Below are positions 31,770 through 45,024 of a stretch of DNA of 64,000 bases, in pieces. Position 1 is the stretch's first letter. Each line of letters opens with the position of its first letter. The notes beneath the pieces were generated by a model. That model was not told the origin of the DNA. It was given only the letters and a program-made list of their open reading frames with translations, and made no database searches. This DNA comes from Mytilus californianus. Lineage: Eukaryota; Mollusca; Bivalvia; Mytilida; Mytilidae. Made by a program: the position numbers and the translations under genes. The DNA is taken from positions 58,674,318 through 58,738,317 of the forward strand of contig NW_026262593.1 in NCBI RefSeq assembly GCF_021869535.1, written 5' to 3'.

Positions 31770-33870
31770 ACAATTATTTCTCAGCCAAACCCTCCAGATG
31801 ATATTGTTAAGAGAATAGATGAACTTATTTATAAATTTATTTAGAACTCACCTATACATAGAGTTACGAAGGATATTTTAATTAAAGATAATTTTGAGGG
31901 AGGTTTGAAAATGCTTGATTTGAATATGTTTATTACAGCACTTAAATCAACATGGATAAGAAGGATTTTGCAGAGAGATACTAAATGGCAAAATATTTTC
32001 ATGTCAAATATAGGCAAGCAAAAGTTAAAAAAAAAGAAAATGTTTCAGTTGTGGCTTGATTATATAGATATAAGATAATTTTATATGGCAGTAAACAACT
32101 ATTTTTGGAAAGATGAACTAAGATCCTGGGAAATAATTATTCAAAAAGAGAGAAAACTTCACTTATGATTAATTTTTATCAAATCCACTGTTGCGCAATA
32201 ATAGCATTAAGATTTTCATTTGCCAAATTTAAGCAAAACGATAACATTAACACAGACTTTCTGAAATTTAACAGTGTCATTTCATCAGTGAAAGAGGCAT
32301 CAGAATCTTTCACTAAATGATCTTACAAATTATTTTGTCCTTTTATACCATCATATCTACAAGTATTTTTTTAAACACTTTAAAGGGTCAAATGATATGT
32401 ATTCTGTTCTGACTAGAAATAATGTTATTCATACTGGACAATTTAAGTGGGTTAACATTTTAGGTAAACAGAACTTGAACTTAAAATATTTTCAGACTGC
32501 CTTTTCTATTACTTATAGACTGTTGGCACAAAGATATGTCTCGCCTGTCGGCAAAACAAAATCAGAAAAAGACAAGCGAATGAACATTAACATTGCAAAT
32601 TAATTCAGTCTCTGGAACATGAGCAAGTGGGTAGGGCCTCCAAATGGTCAACAAACTGAGATGTACGGACAGTAATTTAAATTTATAGAACATATAATTG
32701 TCTATTATAAGTAGTTCCTATCAAACTAACTTAAGCAGAAAACTTAAAATTGAAAATTGCTTATTAATTTAAAGTCACTTAATAATGAACTAGGGGGGTG
32801 GGGGGAGGTCTTGAAATAGTCGTTAACTGACATGTACTGATAGTAGTGCAACGTCATACAAAATATTATTGATCTATCACAAGTATTTTCTATCAAACTA
32901 ACTTAAGCAGAAAACTTAACATTGAAAAAAAGTAAAATAACAAAAATACCGAACTCCAAGGAAAATTCTAAATGGAAAGTCCCTAATCAAATGGCAAAAT
33001 CAAAAACTCAAACACATCAAACGAATGTAAAACAACTGTCATATATCTGACTTGGTACAGGCGTTTCCACACTAACTTAAGCAGAAAACTTAACATTGAA
33101 AATTGGTAATTAATTCAAAGTCACTTGACCATGACCTAGTGGGGCAGGGCCTCAAAATAGTCTTCAAACTGATATGAACTGATAGTAATGCAACTTAATA
33201 CGAAATATCATTGATCTATTACAGGTAGTTCATTTTAATCTAACTTAAGCAGAAAACTTAACAATTTTTGACGCCGTCATCATCGTCGCCGTCGCCGGAA
33301 AAGCAATCCCTATGTCTCGCTTTCTGCGACTTTCGTCGCAGGCGATACAAAAATAGTAAATCACAGTGGTCGCAATATAGGATTAATCATTAGCATTATT
33401 GCAACAAATCAGTATCTTATTGAAATAAAACTTACTGATGACCCTTTATGTACATTTTGTAAAACAAAAAACTAGTCTATAGAGCATCTCTTTTTGAATT
33501 ACATTGCTGTACAAAATTTTCTACAGGATATCATTGATAACTGGTTTCTTTCCGGTGGAATAAGTCTCCCAATGAATAAATTAAACTCTCGATTTGGAGA
33601 CTTATCATAAAGTTTCCCCAACAACCCATACAACATAATTTTTCTTTATATTAAACAATATCTGCATAATTCTAGATGCTTTAAAAAGAATCTCTCACTG
33701 TAAGCAATTAGAATAAAGCTGAAAAAATATGCACAAATTAGAAAGTATGATAGCTGTAACAAATAAAACAAATAAATGAATTTGACAATGTATGGAAATA
33801 TTTTGAAAACCTGTTATTTAATAAATGCTAATCACTATTAACCAATTATATATTTAAAAGAATATATAAT
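31770..33870 (+). mobile_element. LINE ORF2 C-terminal remnant, interrupted by a repeat
   Basis: Three coding traces occur in order: DNFEGGLKMLDLNMFITALK with STWIRRIL (31890-31970), then GQFKWVNILGKQNLNLKYF with QTAFSITYRL (32430-32525), and, past a repeat block at 32590-33340, TNQYLIEIKLTDDPLCTFCK with IEHLFLNYIAVQNF (33400-33520). Gly-Gly-Leu-x-Met, Trp-Ile-x-Arg and the final Cys-Thr-Phe-Cys ... His-Leu-Phe are the end of a non-LTR ORF2 protein. Many stops are present, so it is dead. Confidence 0.7.
32590..33340 (+). repeat. Array of divergent repeats with CTAACTTAAGCAGAAAACTT
   Basis: The motif recurs at about 32720, 32895, 33072 and 33240, with accompanying GGGCAGGGCCTCAAAATAG and ATTGATCTATTACAGGTAG blocks in between. 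The last unit runs into TCGTCGCCGTCGCCGG and TTCTGCGACTTTCGTCGCAG. It sits inside the LINE remnant. Confidence 0.65.
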
Positions 33871-33954
33871 TTTCTTGTAATGTTTTTGACCTGTGTTGTT
33901 GGCTGTTACGAAAGAAATATGTTTAGTTATTTTTTTTTAAATATTATCAATCAT

Positions 33955-34600
33955 GCATATAAAAGAGGGACGAAAGATACCAGAGGGACAGTCAAACTCT
34001 TAGATCGAAAACAAACTGACAACGCCATGGCCAAAAATAAAAAGACAAACAGACAAATAATAGTACAGATGACACAACATAGAAAACTAATGACTAAGCA
34101 ACACGAACCCCACCAAAAACTTGGGGTGATCTCAGGTGCTCCGGAAGAGTAAGCAGATCCTGCTCCACATGTGGCATCCGTCGTGTTGCTTATGTTATTA
34201 CAAATCCGGTAAATGGTCTAATTCGGTAGGTCACATTCGTGAAAAGGGAAGGGTATTGTAGTTACGACATAAGGAACATATCCGATATCGTCTGTGAAAC
34301 GGTTATTCCGTCATGGTCAACCAACTCGTGATGGCGTTCGTAAAATTTACGAAGGGATGATTTCAACTTCACCATTTGGAACTCTTGGTTTAATAGCTTC
34401 CTTGTGAGTTGCAATCCTCTATCAAGGAAATCATGATAGGAAATACAAGCCCGGGAATATCGTATCAATTGGGAGATTAATACTCCGTATGCAGGCGCTG
34501 CTGGAATGTTGCTACATAGAAATGGAAAGTTCACAATTGGGAAGCTGAAATCATATCTTTTGTTATTGTTATATTTGCGAGGAGTTTTGATGCCCGAGGG
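33955..34600 (-). mobile_element. Retroelement RT C-terminal fragment plus 3' tail
   Basis: On the minus strand RYDFSFPIVNFPFLCSNIPA continues as APAYGVLISQLIRYSRACIS and LTRKLLNQEFQMVKLKSSLR, stopping at 34262. The Phe-Pro-Ile-Val-Asn-Phe-Pro-Phe-Leu and Tyr-Gly-Val-x-Ile-Ser-Gln-Leu blocks are shared with the PLE RTs at 11-26 kb, but the rest differs, so this is a separate RT lineage. The tail (34260-33955, GGGTGATCTCAGGTGCTCCG reading forward) recurs at 19250, 36537, 45316 and 55560. Only the C-terminal part remains. Confidence 0.7.
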
Positions 34601-34639
34601 AATGTAATATTTTAAAGATAATCATAAAAAACTAATTTT

Positions 34640-35640
34640 ATTGTAAAGTTTACTTATGGTAATTACTTTTTTTTTTAAATATTTTTTTTAAAAATATTTT
34701 CAGCAGGTACATAATGTTTGTAATATCCTTAATATTCTGCTGCAATACAAATGTTATCTATCTATTATACATGTACACAAGATCATTTTACACATCAAAC
34801 TGAGTAAATCTTAAAAATAGGGAAAACTGGATTGCTGAACTATGAAAATGAGAGAAAGCTATTACAAAACAGTGGACTAATATCCTCAAAAACTCACAAT
34901 TTAAACGTACCCAAGTTAAAATAAATAAAAATGAAAATCACAATATCATAAATAAAAAAACCTATACAATCCCTAAATAACCATAAGATTTAAATCTTTT
35001 TACTACAATCAAGAGGAATACATACACTCATTGACTTTTTGACATGGAAATCAAAGTTAACACTACGAAACACTAACTTTGCATATAATAGATTGAAATT
35101 TATCTTTACATTTCTAGATAATAATAGCTATGAATAATTAAGATGAAAACTGTTACATTACATACTTCCCTGTAATAAACTATTAAAACAACGGCATATA
35201 ATAGAACCAGATATATGCTTACACTGTAAATAATAAGAGGAGTATGATCATACATGTAGCAAGTTAACTTGCTGTACAGGTTGGGACTGCACCCATCTGT
35301 CTCTTTCTAAAATGCTCATATATTAAATCTTTTTGGAAAGAAGTACAACACACAATCCAGCAATTAATCATTGAAAGACATGCTATTAATATGAAGAGTA
35401 TAATTTTTGGATATAAAGTATATAATAAGGAGTATTATGAACTTACTTCTAACCCTAATCAGTTACACTACACATAAAGTATACTACATGTTCGACAAAA
35501 AATAACAAATGTGCATGCACGAAATCAGCAATCATATTGAAACAAGAATGATTTTAGGATTGTTACACGATTGGTTAACTATTAAGGAATGTAAGCTATT
35601 TAATTAACTAATTTGAAATAAAAAATTGAGGAAAGTTGTG
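34640..35640 (+). mobile_element. Degenerate LINE ORF2 remnant
   Basis: Broken frames give LHYILPCNKLLKQRHIIEPD with ICLHCK (near 35155-35230), then IKSFWKEVQHTIQQLIIERH (near 35325-35385) and SIIFGYKVYNKEYYELTSN (near 35400-35455). Cys-x-x-Cys followed by Phe-Trp-x-Glu-Val and Phe-Gly-Tyr is the usual end of many non-LTR ORF2 proteins. The limits are approximate. Confidence 0.5.
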
Positions 35641-36536
35641 TGAATTTGATTTACATAAAGAGATAAACTTGCTTTTTGGTAAAAAATAATAATTCTTTCA
35701 AAAAAAGAAAGTATTATTATTATATATATATTTATTTATTTATTTTTTATGTATAGAGCTTTGACTGAATTTTTCTACAACTGTAGTTTTATTCTTGTTG
35801 TTCTATATTACTAGTTTCATTTTTTTCTGTTGTTACCTAACCATTCAATGGAACAATGATATTCAAGATATAAGGTAGTTAACATGACACTTAGGAATTG
35901 AATATTACCTTCAGCTGAATGATCTGGTAAAATAAGCAGCCGATTTTAATGTAGATCATATATTTTGTAAAACATATATGAATTTAAATCAAACAATGAC
36001 CTCAGAATAAAATGAAAATATAACAGAAATCCTGCACAACAAACTTTAGAAAAATTCCATGGTTAATCAATTTGATTAGATATATTCCATGTCACTATAG
36101 AAGGCACGGCTCAATTTACTAGGCCATAGGGATAATGATAGCCTTTTTAGAATTTTTACCACTTTCTAACACTGACCCAGAACCTGCATACACAGGTAAC
36201 TGAAATACCTTCTTTATAATATTCAGAAATTAATGTGGATAAGATATGATAAGATAAGATATTTTTATTAACCAATCATGGTGCCTTAAATTTGAGCAAT
36301 ACAATCAAATGAATTGTTACACAATATATATGCATATGTGAATATGAATGATGACCGTTTACTTTTTCTGCTATCTTTATAAACATTAGGCCACTAGTGC
36401 TTTGAGGTTATTTTTCATGCAGTGAATACACAATTTAAAAAAACTGCTGAAATATTCATTTTCATCTGTATGTAAAATTATTCTATATTTTTCTACACCT
36501 GATTCCTCCATCAGGTTGGGAAAATATGTTCAGTAT

Positions 36537-36712
36537 AAGAGAGGCGAAGGATATCAAAGGGACATTCAAACCCATAAGTCGAAAAAAAAGTGACAACACC
36601 ATGGATAAAAAAGAAAAGGGCAAACAGAAAAACAACAGTACACAAAACAACATAGAAAACCAAAGACTGAGCAACACGAACCCCATCAAAAACTGGGGGT
36701 GATCTCAGTAGA
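36537..36712 (-). mobile_element. Retroelement 3' tail (family of 33955-34600)
   Basis: The inverted copy of the 19250-19435 tail: GATATCAAAGGGACATTCAA, CAACACCATGGATAAAAAAG, CTGGGGGTGATCTCAG. Confidence 0.65.
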
Positions 36713-37729
36713 TACTGCATTTTTATCCAATCACAGTGACTTAAGTAGGGTACACAAAAGAGCAACCTAGTTCATGGATAGAAAATAAAATCGTGCCACC
36801 TATTGTGTAAAATAAAGCTATTTGTGAACAAAACAATTAGTAAAAAAATCATTCAGGTGAAGACATAAATTATATCCGGATTATTGTGAATTTTTTAACT
36901 AACACAAGTAACCATATTGTATGCTCTGTACTAATGTTAAAGAACCGGTATTTACAAATGTAAACATGTTAAGGAAATTTGTTTTAAGAGGAGAAAAAAG
37001 ATCTTTTTACAACATCTCCTTATTTTTATATTCCTCCCCAGTTAACTTCAGAGGCGGACCAAATATTAACCTTCACTTATGTCATATAAGATGTCCTTGG
37101 AACAACTATGCTTTTACAACTAATTTGACTTCGTATCAAGGACTGACCATAACAGTCAAATCCCCGTTGCAAGTTATGTTTGACCAGTCAAAATGTCTGG
37201 TCATCAAGTTGACTTGCTGTACAGGTTATGACCGCATTCAATTGTATCCATCTGCCTTCTGGTTGTTTTGAAATACATTAAAACTAGAATAAAAATCAGA
37301 GCCTTTGGGTGGAGTATGTCTCAGGATTTGTCCTGTCAAATGTATGAGACAAAATAATAGTAAAACTGTATCAATAAACTATAGAAGTGACAATGGTTTG
37401 ATTAATCTTTGTCAGTAATAAATCTGTGAAAAAAAGTTTTAAACTTATGAAAAATAATGATGCTTATCAAATTTTTTTAAAATTCATTGAAGTTTCATTT
37501 GATGTGAGGTATGGCAAGATCTATTCCGACATTTTACAATTAATTCCCAATTCTGAATTAGATTACTGTAAAATATATAAATATTATTCAAAAACAATAA
37601 CAATATACACTATCCACGAAGCTGGACTAATACCACGAATCCTGGATTGACTGAGTATGTTAGTGACTGAAATGCGGATATTCAAAGAAGTTGATAATAT
37701 AAATTTGGACTTTTTTGGGTGTTTTATTT

Positions 37730-38600
37730 GATTTTTTTCTAAAATGCAAGTACATCCTACAAACATTCGTATTTGCATATTCGGATCTAACGATGTAGTA
37801 AGTTTCAAATAGATATAATGAACCATTTTTACTAAAAACTTTTAAGAAGTTGCGAAGACAAGGTATAGGATGGACAGGGCCAAAAACTTTCTAAGCTCAT
37901 ATAGGCATATCTCTTGAAATGGATTGGAGCATTCTACCAACATGCACATCTGTGAAATAGGATTTTAAAATATAGCTTTCGTGTTCGAGGACTTGTAATG
38001 ACAAGGTTGGTTATGAAGAGGGTCAACATTTCTTAGGTGACAGGGGCATAATTCTGGATAAACTATTCAGAATCAATAGCTAAAAAATCCTCAACGGCCC
38101 AGAACATCATGCATACATGCACATATGTATATTAGGATCTGAAAATGTTCTAAGTTTCTTTTAGATAAGATAATTCATGTAGGAGGAGTTTCGATGACAC
38201 ATTCGGTTCTTCCAACATTTCGAAGTAAGAAGGAGCATAACTAAAAAAATCACTGGATAGACACATCCTATCCACATGAACATCTGTATATTATGATTTA
38301 ACAATGTAGTGATTCTCATATTGATACGATGAACCGTATAGGATGATTTGCGATGACAAGGTCGGTTCTGTCAACATTTTTAAGTTGAAAGGAGCATAAC
38401 TTACAGAAACTCAATGGACCGAAAAATTCAACCCACATGAACATCTACATTTGAGGATCTAACTTTGTACAACATTTCAAGCCCATCCGATAAACTATGT
38501 GAACGAGTTACGATGACAAGGTTGGTATTGAAAAGGGTCAACATTTCTAACGTGAAAGGGGCATTATTCTCGTTTAACTAAACAGTAAAAAAATCTTTCA
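37730..38600 (+). repeat. Divergent tandem repeat, unit about 190 bp
   Basis: The ordered blocks AACATTT, GGAGCATAACT, CCACATGAACATCTG, GGATCTAAC and CGATGACAAGGT(T/C)GGT recur four to five times at intervals of roughly 190 bp. It is non-coding and lies just downstream of HSPA12-like exon 3, inside intron 3. Confidence 0.7.
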
Positions 38601-38774
38601 CCGGTAATGTTTGCTTTTTCGTAATCTTTAAGTCTACAAAGTTTGAAGCGAATAAAACAAAGGATAAAGAAGTTGATCCGGACAGACTGAGAGACGGACA
38701 GACAGGCTGTTTTATATATATCCCCGAACTTTGTTTGAAGGGTTTGAATAACAAGTAACATTAAGTAACATTAC

Positions 38775-38931
38775 CACCAAGATCAACAACCATATATTTT
38801 GTTCCAGGCTCAGTCATGGTAAATCCTTGTTGTTCAGCTCCAAGTAGTTTCTTTGTAGGAAGATACTGAGAATAAATAGATGCTGCTTCGGGTTCAAGCG
38901 AAATATTAAGATTACTTTCTGGAATTCCTGC
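38775..38931 (-). CDS. HSPA12-like gene (copy 1), exon 3
   Basis: This 157-nt exon lies between acceptor CAATATTTCAG and donor CTTGGTG|GTAATG on the minus strand. It encodes AGIPESNLNISLEPEAASIY, then KKLLGAEQQGFTMTEPGTKY and MVVDLGG. Leu-Glu-Pro-Glu-Ala-Ala-Ser-Ile-Tyr is a hallmark of HSPA12A/B. It enters in phase 0 after AEK of exon 2 and leaves in phase 1, so Asp-Leu-Gly-Gly is completed by exon 4 to the phosphate-2 loop. The paralogous exon at 58222-58378 has the same length and splice sites. Confidence 0.9.
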
Positions 38932-40841
38932 CTGAAATATTGATCAAATCAAAACGAATATATATTTATACCTAAGGCAAAAATACCTAGCCTACATGTA
39001 AGAAGGATAAATACAATGTCCCCGAGACTTACAAGATTTTATATAATATGACTCCACCTGTTTAAGACTTAATTAAGAAACAAGGCCGTACATATGATTT
39101 CTGATATTTATCTTTTACAGATACTAGTACAAGTGAGAACAGAATGGTAATTTCAATTTAAGTCCATGATCTTGTTCTGGAGTGTTCAAGCATGTTCCTA
39201 TGTTGCTTACAGATATTGAACACACTTTTAACCATACATGGTTACTGCAGCAGCGTACACAAAAAACATATTTCCTTTGTTTGTTTTTAAGTCTTTCCAC
39301 TTTTCCCTATTGATTTTGTTCTGATTATTATTTTTTTTTTCTTCCGACACTTTTAATTCTTACTAGGCTTTTTTGTTTCGCAAGATGTAACTAAGATATT
39401 TGGTATATGATATCTAACAGTCAATACGCTTTTGAAACTGACACCGTTTAACCGAACACTTGTCTTTGTATGAGTTATTCCATAAACACGGGTTTACTTG
39501 TGATCTTTACTCCTTCCTAACCGTAAAAGAAACCGACAAATTTATGTTTCCCAATTGCTCATTATATACTCTGGATGCCAAAAAAATTGTGACCGAAGTG
39601 ATCCAGGGACTCCTTATGAGAGTTATTTCCCCTTATGTTTTTGATGAAATTGATATGTATTTGTAACTTGTAAACCTTAGCTGATAGAGACAAGGGTCAT
39701 TTGATTTGAGGTCCTGGGTCCACCCAAAAGAAAATGAGGTCAAAGTCTAAGGTCAAAGTCATGTTCTTAATTTTGACATTAACTTCATACCGATTCTACT
39801 CCGAAAGAATTATAGATATCGACAAATAAATTTAACCAAAATATTAGTCGCTGGATAACTTTGTCAAAATTATATGCGTCATTTTATGGTAAAATAAAAA
39901 AAAATAACAAATTATAACTTCAAACTTTGCAGCTATTATGATGTGCATGTATCTTTTCTCAATCAATCAAACAAGGGCTTTCCACCACCGTCATCGCCCC
40001 TTCCCCCATTTCACTGATTTTTTTTTCGAGGATCACAATTCTATTGAAATCAAAATCGCCTTCAGGCCCGTAAATTCTACTGGAAAAATGCAATCCGTTT
40101 TATGTACAAACTTCTAAAATAGAAATCCTGCAAATATCTGCTCCAATTCATGTATTTTCAGAAAATAATCGATAAACGTTTTGTTAAATTACTATACCAA
40201 CAGCATGTTTTCGGGGCATGCAATGAATGAAAACTCGTGGTCAGTTTGCCTGTTGAAAAAAGAAATTACATTCCGTTAAATACATGTGCGGTCAGCTTGA
40301 CGTCCTGGCCTAGACTGAGAAAATAAAATCAAAGGTTCTAAACATGCATTAAAATACAAATCTGTGCTCCTGTAACAATGTACATTTTCTGAAAATGATC
40401 GATAAATGTATTGTCAAATTCCATACTGTAAACTTTGGATCGCACGAACACTCTTGATTAAAGATCAAACATCAGCTCTTCTTTAAATTAAAGAAAATTA
40501 AATCCGTTAGCACTATGTTTATACGCGTGACCTGTCTTGACGATATCTCCATCTGCAAAGAATTAAATTAGACTATATGTACTTGGTGACGTCACAATCA
40601 CATCATCTTCAGTGCGTGCCAGGAATAGAAGTAGAAATTAACACCTAAATTAAACAAAAAGTAAAGATCAATGTCCGATTTCCTTACAAAACAGAAAAAA
40701 AAATGCACACACAACTAATAAATAAAACTTGAAGTCCGAGGTTCTGTAGAAAATAGAGAAAATTTAATTTATAAAGGGAAGATGTAAGGATTATTTTCAT
40801 TAGGGCATCAAGGACGTCCGTTTGCCTGTGCGGCATGTATA

Positions 40842-41308
40842 AGGTGTAATACCACCAAATCATAGTACGTCACATCCGGTTGCATACGAAAATAGGTCGA
40901 AAAAAAATATTCCCTTGAATTTGACAGTTGTAGGTAATTGATCCTAAATGTCATTGCAGTAAAACATTTCTGGGTCATAAACATATATCTTGGGTATTTC
41001 AAAGCACCATTATTTTTTTATTTGGGGTTTCTATAAAATATTTTGGAAACTTGAGGTTACATGGTTACTAAAGCTTGTACACAGGTTAAAAAAGGGGGAA
41101 AATTTGATTGGTTAACTTTCAGTGATGGTTATTTTCTTATATGCAATGAAATGTTATGTGAATTTTTTTCTATAGTACTGGACAGGATAAAACTTTACTC
41201 ATGCCAAGTATTTCTTTATTTGAAATAAAGATAAATTCTGCACAATTTTTTGAAAAGTGCAAATTTAACAAAGACTAATAGGGGAAAATCAATGGTGGTA
41301 TTACACCT
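40842..41308. mobile_element. MITE with AGGTGTAATACCACCA ends
   Basis: AGGTGTAATACCACCA (40842-40857) is exactly inverted at 41293-41308. It is 467 bp with no transposase; TA-rich flanks suggest TA-type insertion. Confidence 0.65.
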
Positions 41309-42254
41309 AATATGGGAAGCTGTACATGCACCTTTGACCTTGTGAGTACTCTCATGTGTTAAAATTTCTTGCTATTTAAGTGAAATATTACAAATAATGA
41401 AATATTCTGAGTTGATTGAGTCTCCAAAACACATTTTATGAGAAAATTTCCTTGAAATAGGACTTTACCATGAATATTAGTTGACAGAACAAGCCCTACT
41501 TAGAGTTTTGGGGAGCTTTTTCACCTTATTTCTTATATTCTGCTATACTAAAAAAAATTTCCTAAGAAATACTTTAATAAATATATAGTTTTAAGTAAAT
41601 GAAATTATTTTTAAAGCAGTAACAACAAATTATTCACCAAAAGAGAAGCTTTTTATGTCCCTCTCTGGAACGCGGCGTAAATTTAAGTTTTACGTAAGGA
41701 CTTATTGAAACCTCCTTGGAGACAGTAAACTTTTATACGGATAGTTCATTCAGCTTGAATACTTCAATTAATCATTTATTATAACATTTCTATCATAAAT
41801 GAGTGAAAGTTACCCCAAAATTTTTATTTATTGGCCTAAAAAGTAGAAATTTTGAGGAAATGAGAGGTATAAATGGACCAAAAGAGACCTTATAAGGAAG
41901 ACAAAGAGGTCTATTAGTAGCATTTGTCATCCTAAAGTCATCTTTTGTATCATATTCAACTGTTTGTAGGCAAATGAGATAAATATTTGACCATTTATTG
42001 GTCCACACTATATTCTATCATGATGCGACTTGGTTTGGATTTTTCGAAGAAATTTTGCTCGAATCGCTGTAGAAGTTGTCTTACATTATACTAGATTTTT
42101 TTCAAACTATTGAACTGATTATGACAAAACTTGACAGGAATGCTTGAAATAAGCAGTATTACAAAGGAAAAAAGTCACATTCAGTTTATTGAACAAAAAA
42201 GTCTTCTTTATAAATACACAACCATGTTCAGTCAGAATGACGACATTAAATCCG

Positions 42255-42770
42255 ATGCCACGCCAAGAGAATACCATTCAAAATTAGTCAATCAATCAAT
42301 CAAACAACCATGCATGCATGTTTCAGTTCCATGAGTTTAATAGGGATCCAGGAGCTCTTTCTTATTTCGCTTTCTCCTAGATATCTGATCCAATGTGTTA
42401 AATCAGTCAACCAACCAATTAATCAACCAGCCAACCAATCAACCAATCAATCAATCGATCAATTTATCAATCAATCATTTTTCGGTCCAACGTGTTTTAT
42501 AGGGGGTCCACTTTTCGCGTGTTTCTTGAGTACCGGTCTCATGTGTTTAATCAGTTAGTCAACAACCAACCAACCATCCAATCAATCAATCAGTCAATTA
42601 ATCAATCATTCATGTTTCAGTCCCATGTCTTTAATAGAGGATCCGCTATTTCGCTTGTTCCTAGAGACCCGCTCCGATCTGTTTAATCAGTCAGTCAACA
42701 AACTAAACAAACACTCAATCAATCAATCAATCAATAATAAATAAATAAATAAATAAATAAATCAATCATA
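42255..42770 (+). repeat. Tandem repeat: (AATC)n stretches alternating with a unique block
   Basis: Three units of roughly 130-190 bp alternate AATCAATCAACC-type runs with a block CATGTTTCAGTCCCATG then TTTAATAG ... GGATCC/GGTCC. It ends in AATAAATAAATA. The Asn-Gln-Ser-Ile-rich frames across it are a by-product. Confidence 0.75.
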
Positions 42771-43009
42771 TATCGAAGGAGAAAGACCGTTTTCAATTTC
42801 ACGACGTCATGTCTATTGCAGGTTAAAAGTGACAATTTCGAAAGCGGTTTTCTCGGCAAATAAGTTGGAGTTATCTCTCTTATTGCACAAAATGAATATT
42901 ATGAGGTCGGTCATTATCCAGATTTGTTACTGGAAGTTTGGAATCGTCTGCTATGTTTGTATTTTGTATAGTTTTGAGAATGGTCCCATAACGTAAGGAA
43001 TTGTACCTG

Positions 43010-43930
43010 TCGGCGAAAAATTCCATTGCAGAAGTGCATAAAGCTGGTATGAAAGGACCTGATATTGCACGGCAAACAGGACATCCACTTCTAACTATTT
43101 ATGGAGTTTTACATCGTTTTAAAGGTCGAGGGAGTTTGGATAACTAGGAGAGAACGGGAAGGCAAATCTGCTAACACCACTGTCAAATCAAATAGAAAAC
43201 TTTCACTTCATGAAATAACTGCTGTTTTAATGAGCTGAGGAAAAAACCCTTGTCTAAGCGTACTGTTCATAGAAAGTTGTATAAAAAGGGTTATAAACAA
43301 AATCATTAGAACTCGTGCTGCAAATGTAAAAAAGGCTGGCATGATGGAAATTGAACAGGCACAAAATTATGAAAGATTATTGGAGAAGAGTCATCTATAA
43401 TTATGAATGCAAAGTGGAAATTGGAATGGAATGGCTTATCGTGTTTTAGTCTGGAGACGACCCGGTGAAGAATGAACACCTTCATGCTTGAATCCTGGCC
43501 GTGGGACACGCTTGAGTTTGATGATCTGGGGCTGCATTACCTATGCAGGTGTTGGTACTATTACTGTTGTAACTGGTAATGTTAATGCTTTAAAGTATAT
43601 TGAGATTGTTTATAATTTTGTTTGGACTGTTATTGATCGTCATTTCCCTGATGACAATTGCATATATCAAGATGACAATGCCCCGGATCCTGGAGCTAAT
43701 TCTGTGAAAGAGTACATGGAATAAATTCAACTTCATGGCATTGAAAATGGCCAGCAGAAAGTCCAGACCTTAATATAATTGAGAATTAGTGGCATAAAAC
43801 AGGCACATAATATCACCACAAAGGCTCAAATGGAGACAGCAATTCGGAAGATATGGACAAATGTACCCTTCGAATTCAAAAGAACTTTTATGATTCGATT
43901 CTAAGATGTTAGAGGTAAGGGCAAAATTAA
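43010..43930 (+). pseudogene. Tc1/mariner-type transposase pseudogene
   Basis: Scattered frames give SIAEVHKAGMKGPDIARQTG (N-terminal helix-turn-helix type), KRTVHRKLYKKGY, then 43488-43724 with LSLMIWGCITYAGVGTITVV and NCIYQDDNAPDPGANSVKEY. Ile-Trp-Gly-Cys and Gln-Asp-Asn-Ala-Pro mark the Tc1 DDE catalytic region; the usual His after Pro is lost. There are many stops and shifts and no clear inverted ends. It is old and inactive. Confidence 0.7.
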
Positions 43931-45024
43931 ACATCTCAAAATATTAGGTGAGTTCAGATAAAATTTTTCAAATATAATTACAAAGGCACTGTATATATTA
44001 TGCATGCCTTTAATTTATTATGTATGTCGGTTCATACGCTTGCTCAGATCTTATACTGTATTGTTATTCAACTTGCCGACTAAACATAAATTATTTGATA
44101 TTTGATTAAACAAACGACCATTATGCCTGTGCAAGATGTACAAAGGTAGAAGGTCCTAAACAGTTATTCATATATAAATATGTAATTTGCTGTTTTAAAA
44201 ATATTTTCTGTTGAAGGTACAAAAAAAAAAAAATCAAAATTCATGGATTTTTCGGTCGCTCTCCCTTTGAAGTTCATGCTATTCCCACAGTTTGTGTTTG
44301 TTACCTTGATTTGTTTTCCTATTCAATTTATAATATCTCAACATCGGTAAACTACTGTTACCTAAACAATTGTTTATTTAATTTAGTTGCGCCTTTTGAT
44401 AATTTGTCCTGCACCTTTTCATTCTACATATTTTCAAAAAAGAAACACCTGTACATTTTCCTCTTTACACTCTTAATTATACCATTATTGAATTATTCAG
44501 CACTTTTATATCTTCAAAATTATTTTTAAATATTTCTTCTTTCGCTTTTCATTATAAGAAATGACTGGAGTATAGAAATATGGTCATCCCTGGTCTCACC
44601 CATCTGGCAGTTAAATCCATACTTAGTGAAGCTTTGGTTTGACTATGCGACATGTTCAGAAACGCAGCCAATTCCGGCAGCAATGAGGAGCCTCGTGTAG
44701 AGTGGCCCGATCTGCACGTTAAAAAAAGTTTAAAAAAATCTTTAACGTAGCTGGCTTGTTGACAATTTTTCTATCCTTATCTAATACACTTTCATTTCAA
44801 GTTGCAGTCAAAATTACCGTTTATCCTGGTCGACCCACTTTGCAGATCCTACCTGTTGGATTTATTGTCATACTGTTCTCGTCCTTATTATGCATAAACT
44901 GCTTTCCGATATGCAAACAATAGTAAATCATATAATCATACTTTGCTCTTTGAGTTATTCTAAGGAAATAAACAATATCTAAAGCAAATTCTTTCTCTTT
45001 CAAATAAATAAATAATCCTTTTAC

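Larger units (their letters stand above)
29535..38774 (-). other. Intron 3 of HSPA12-like copy 1
   Basis: This 9.2-kb intron (donor GTG|GTAATG at 38774, acceptor at 29535) carries two MITEs, a broken LINE, an RT fragment, a second LINE remnant, a retroelement tail and a tandem repeat (separate entries). The stretch 35640-36530 and the stretch 36715-37700 hold no recognised element. Confidence 0.8.
38932..45024 (-). other. Intron 2 of HSPA12-like copy 1
   Basis: This 6.1-kb intron (donor AAG|GTAAAA at 45024) contains a MITE (40842-41308), a tetranucleotide-rich tandem repeat (42255-42770) and a dead Tc1-like element (43010-43930). A segment at 39440-39800 resembles a dispersed repeat but could not be placed. 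The rest is unassigned AT-rich sequence. Confidence 0.75.

Noticed and set aside
42310-42686. Asn-Gln-Ser-Ile-rich open frames
   Set aside because: They are translations of (AATC)n repeats.
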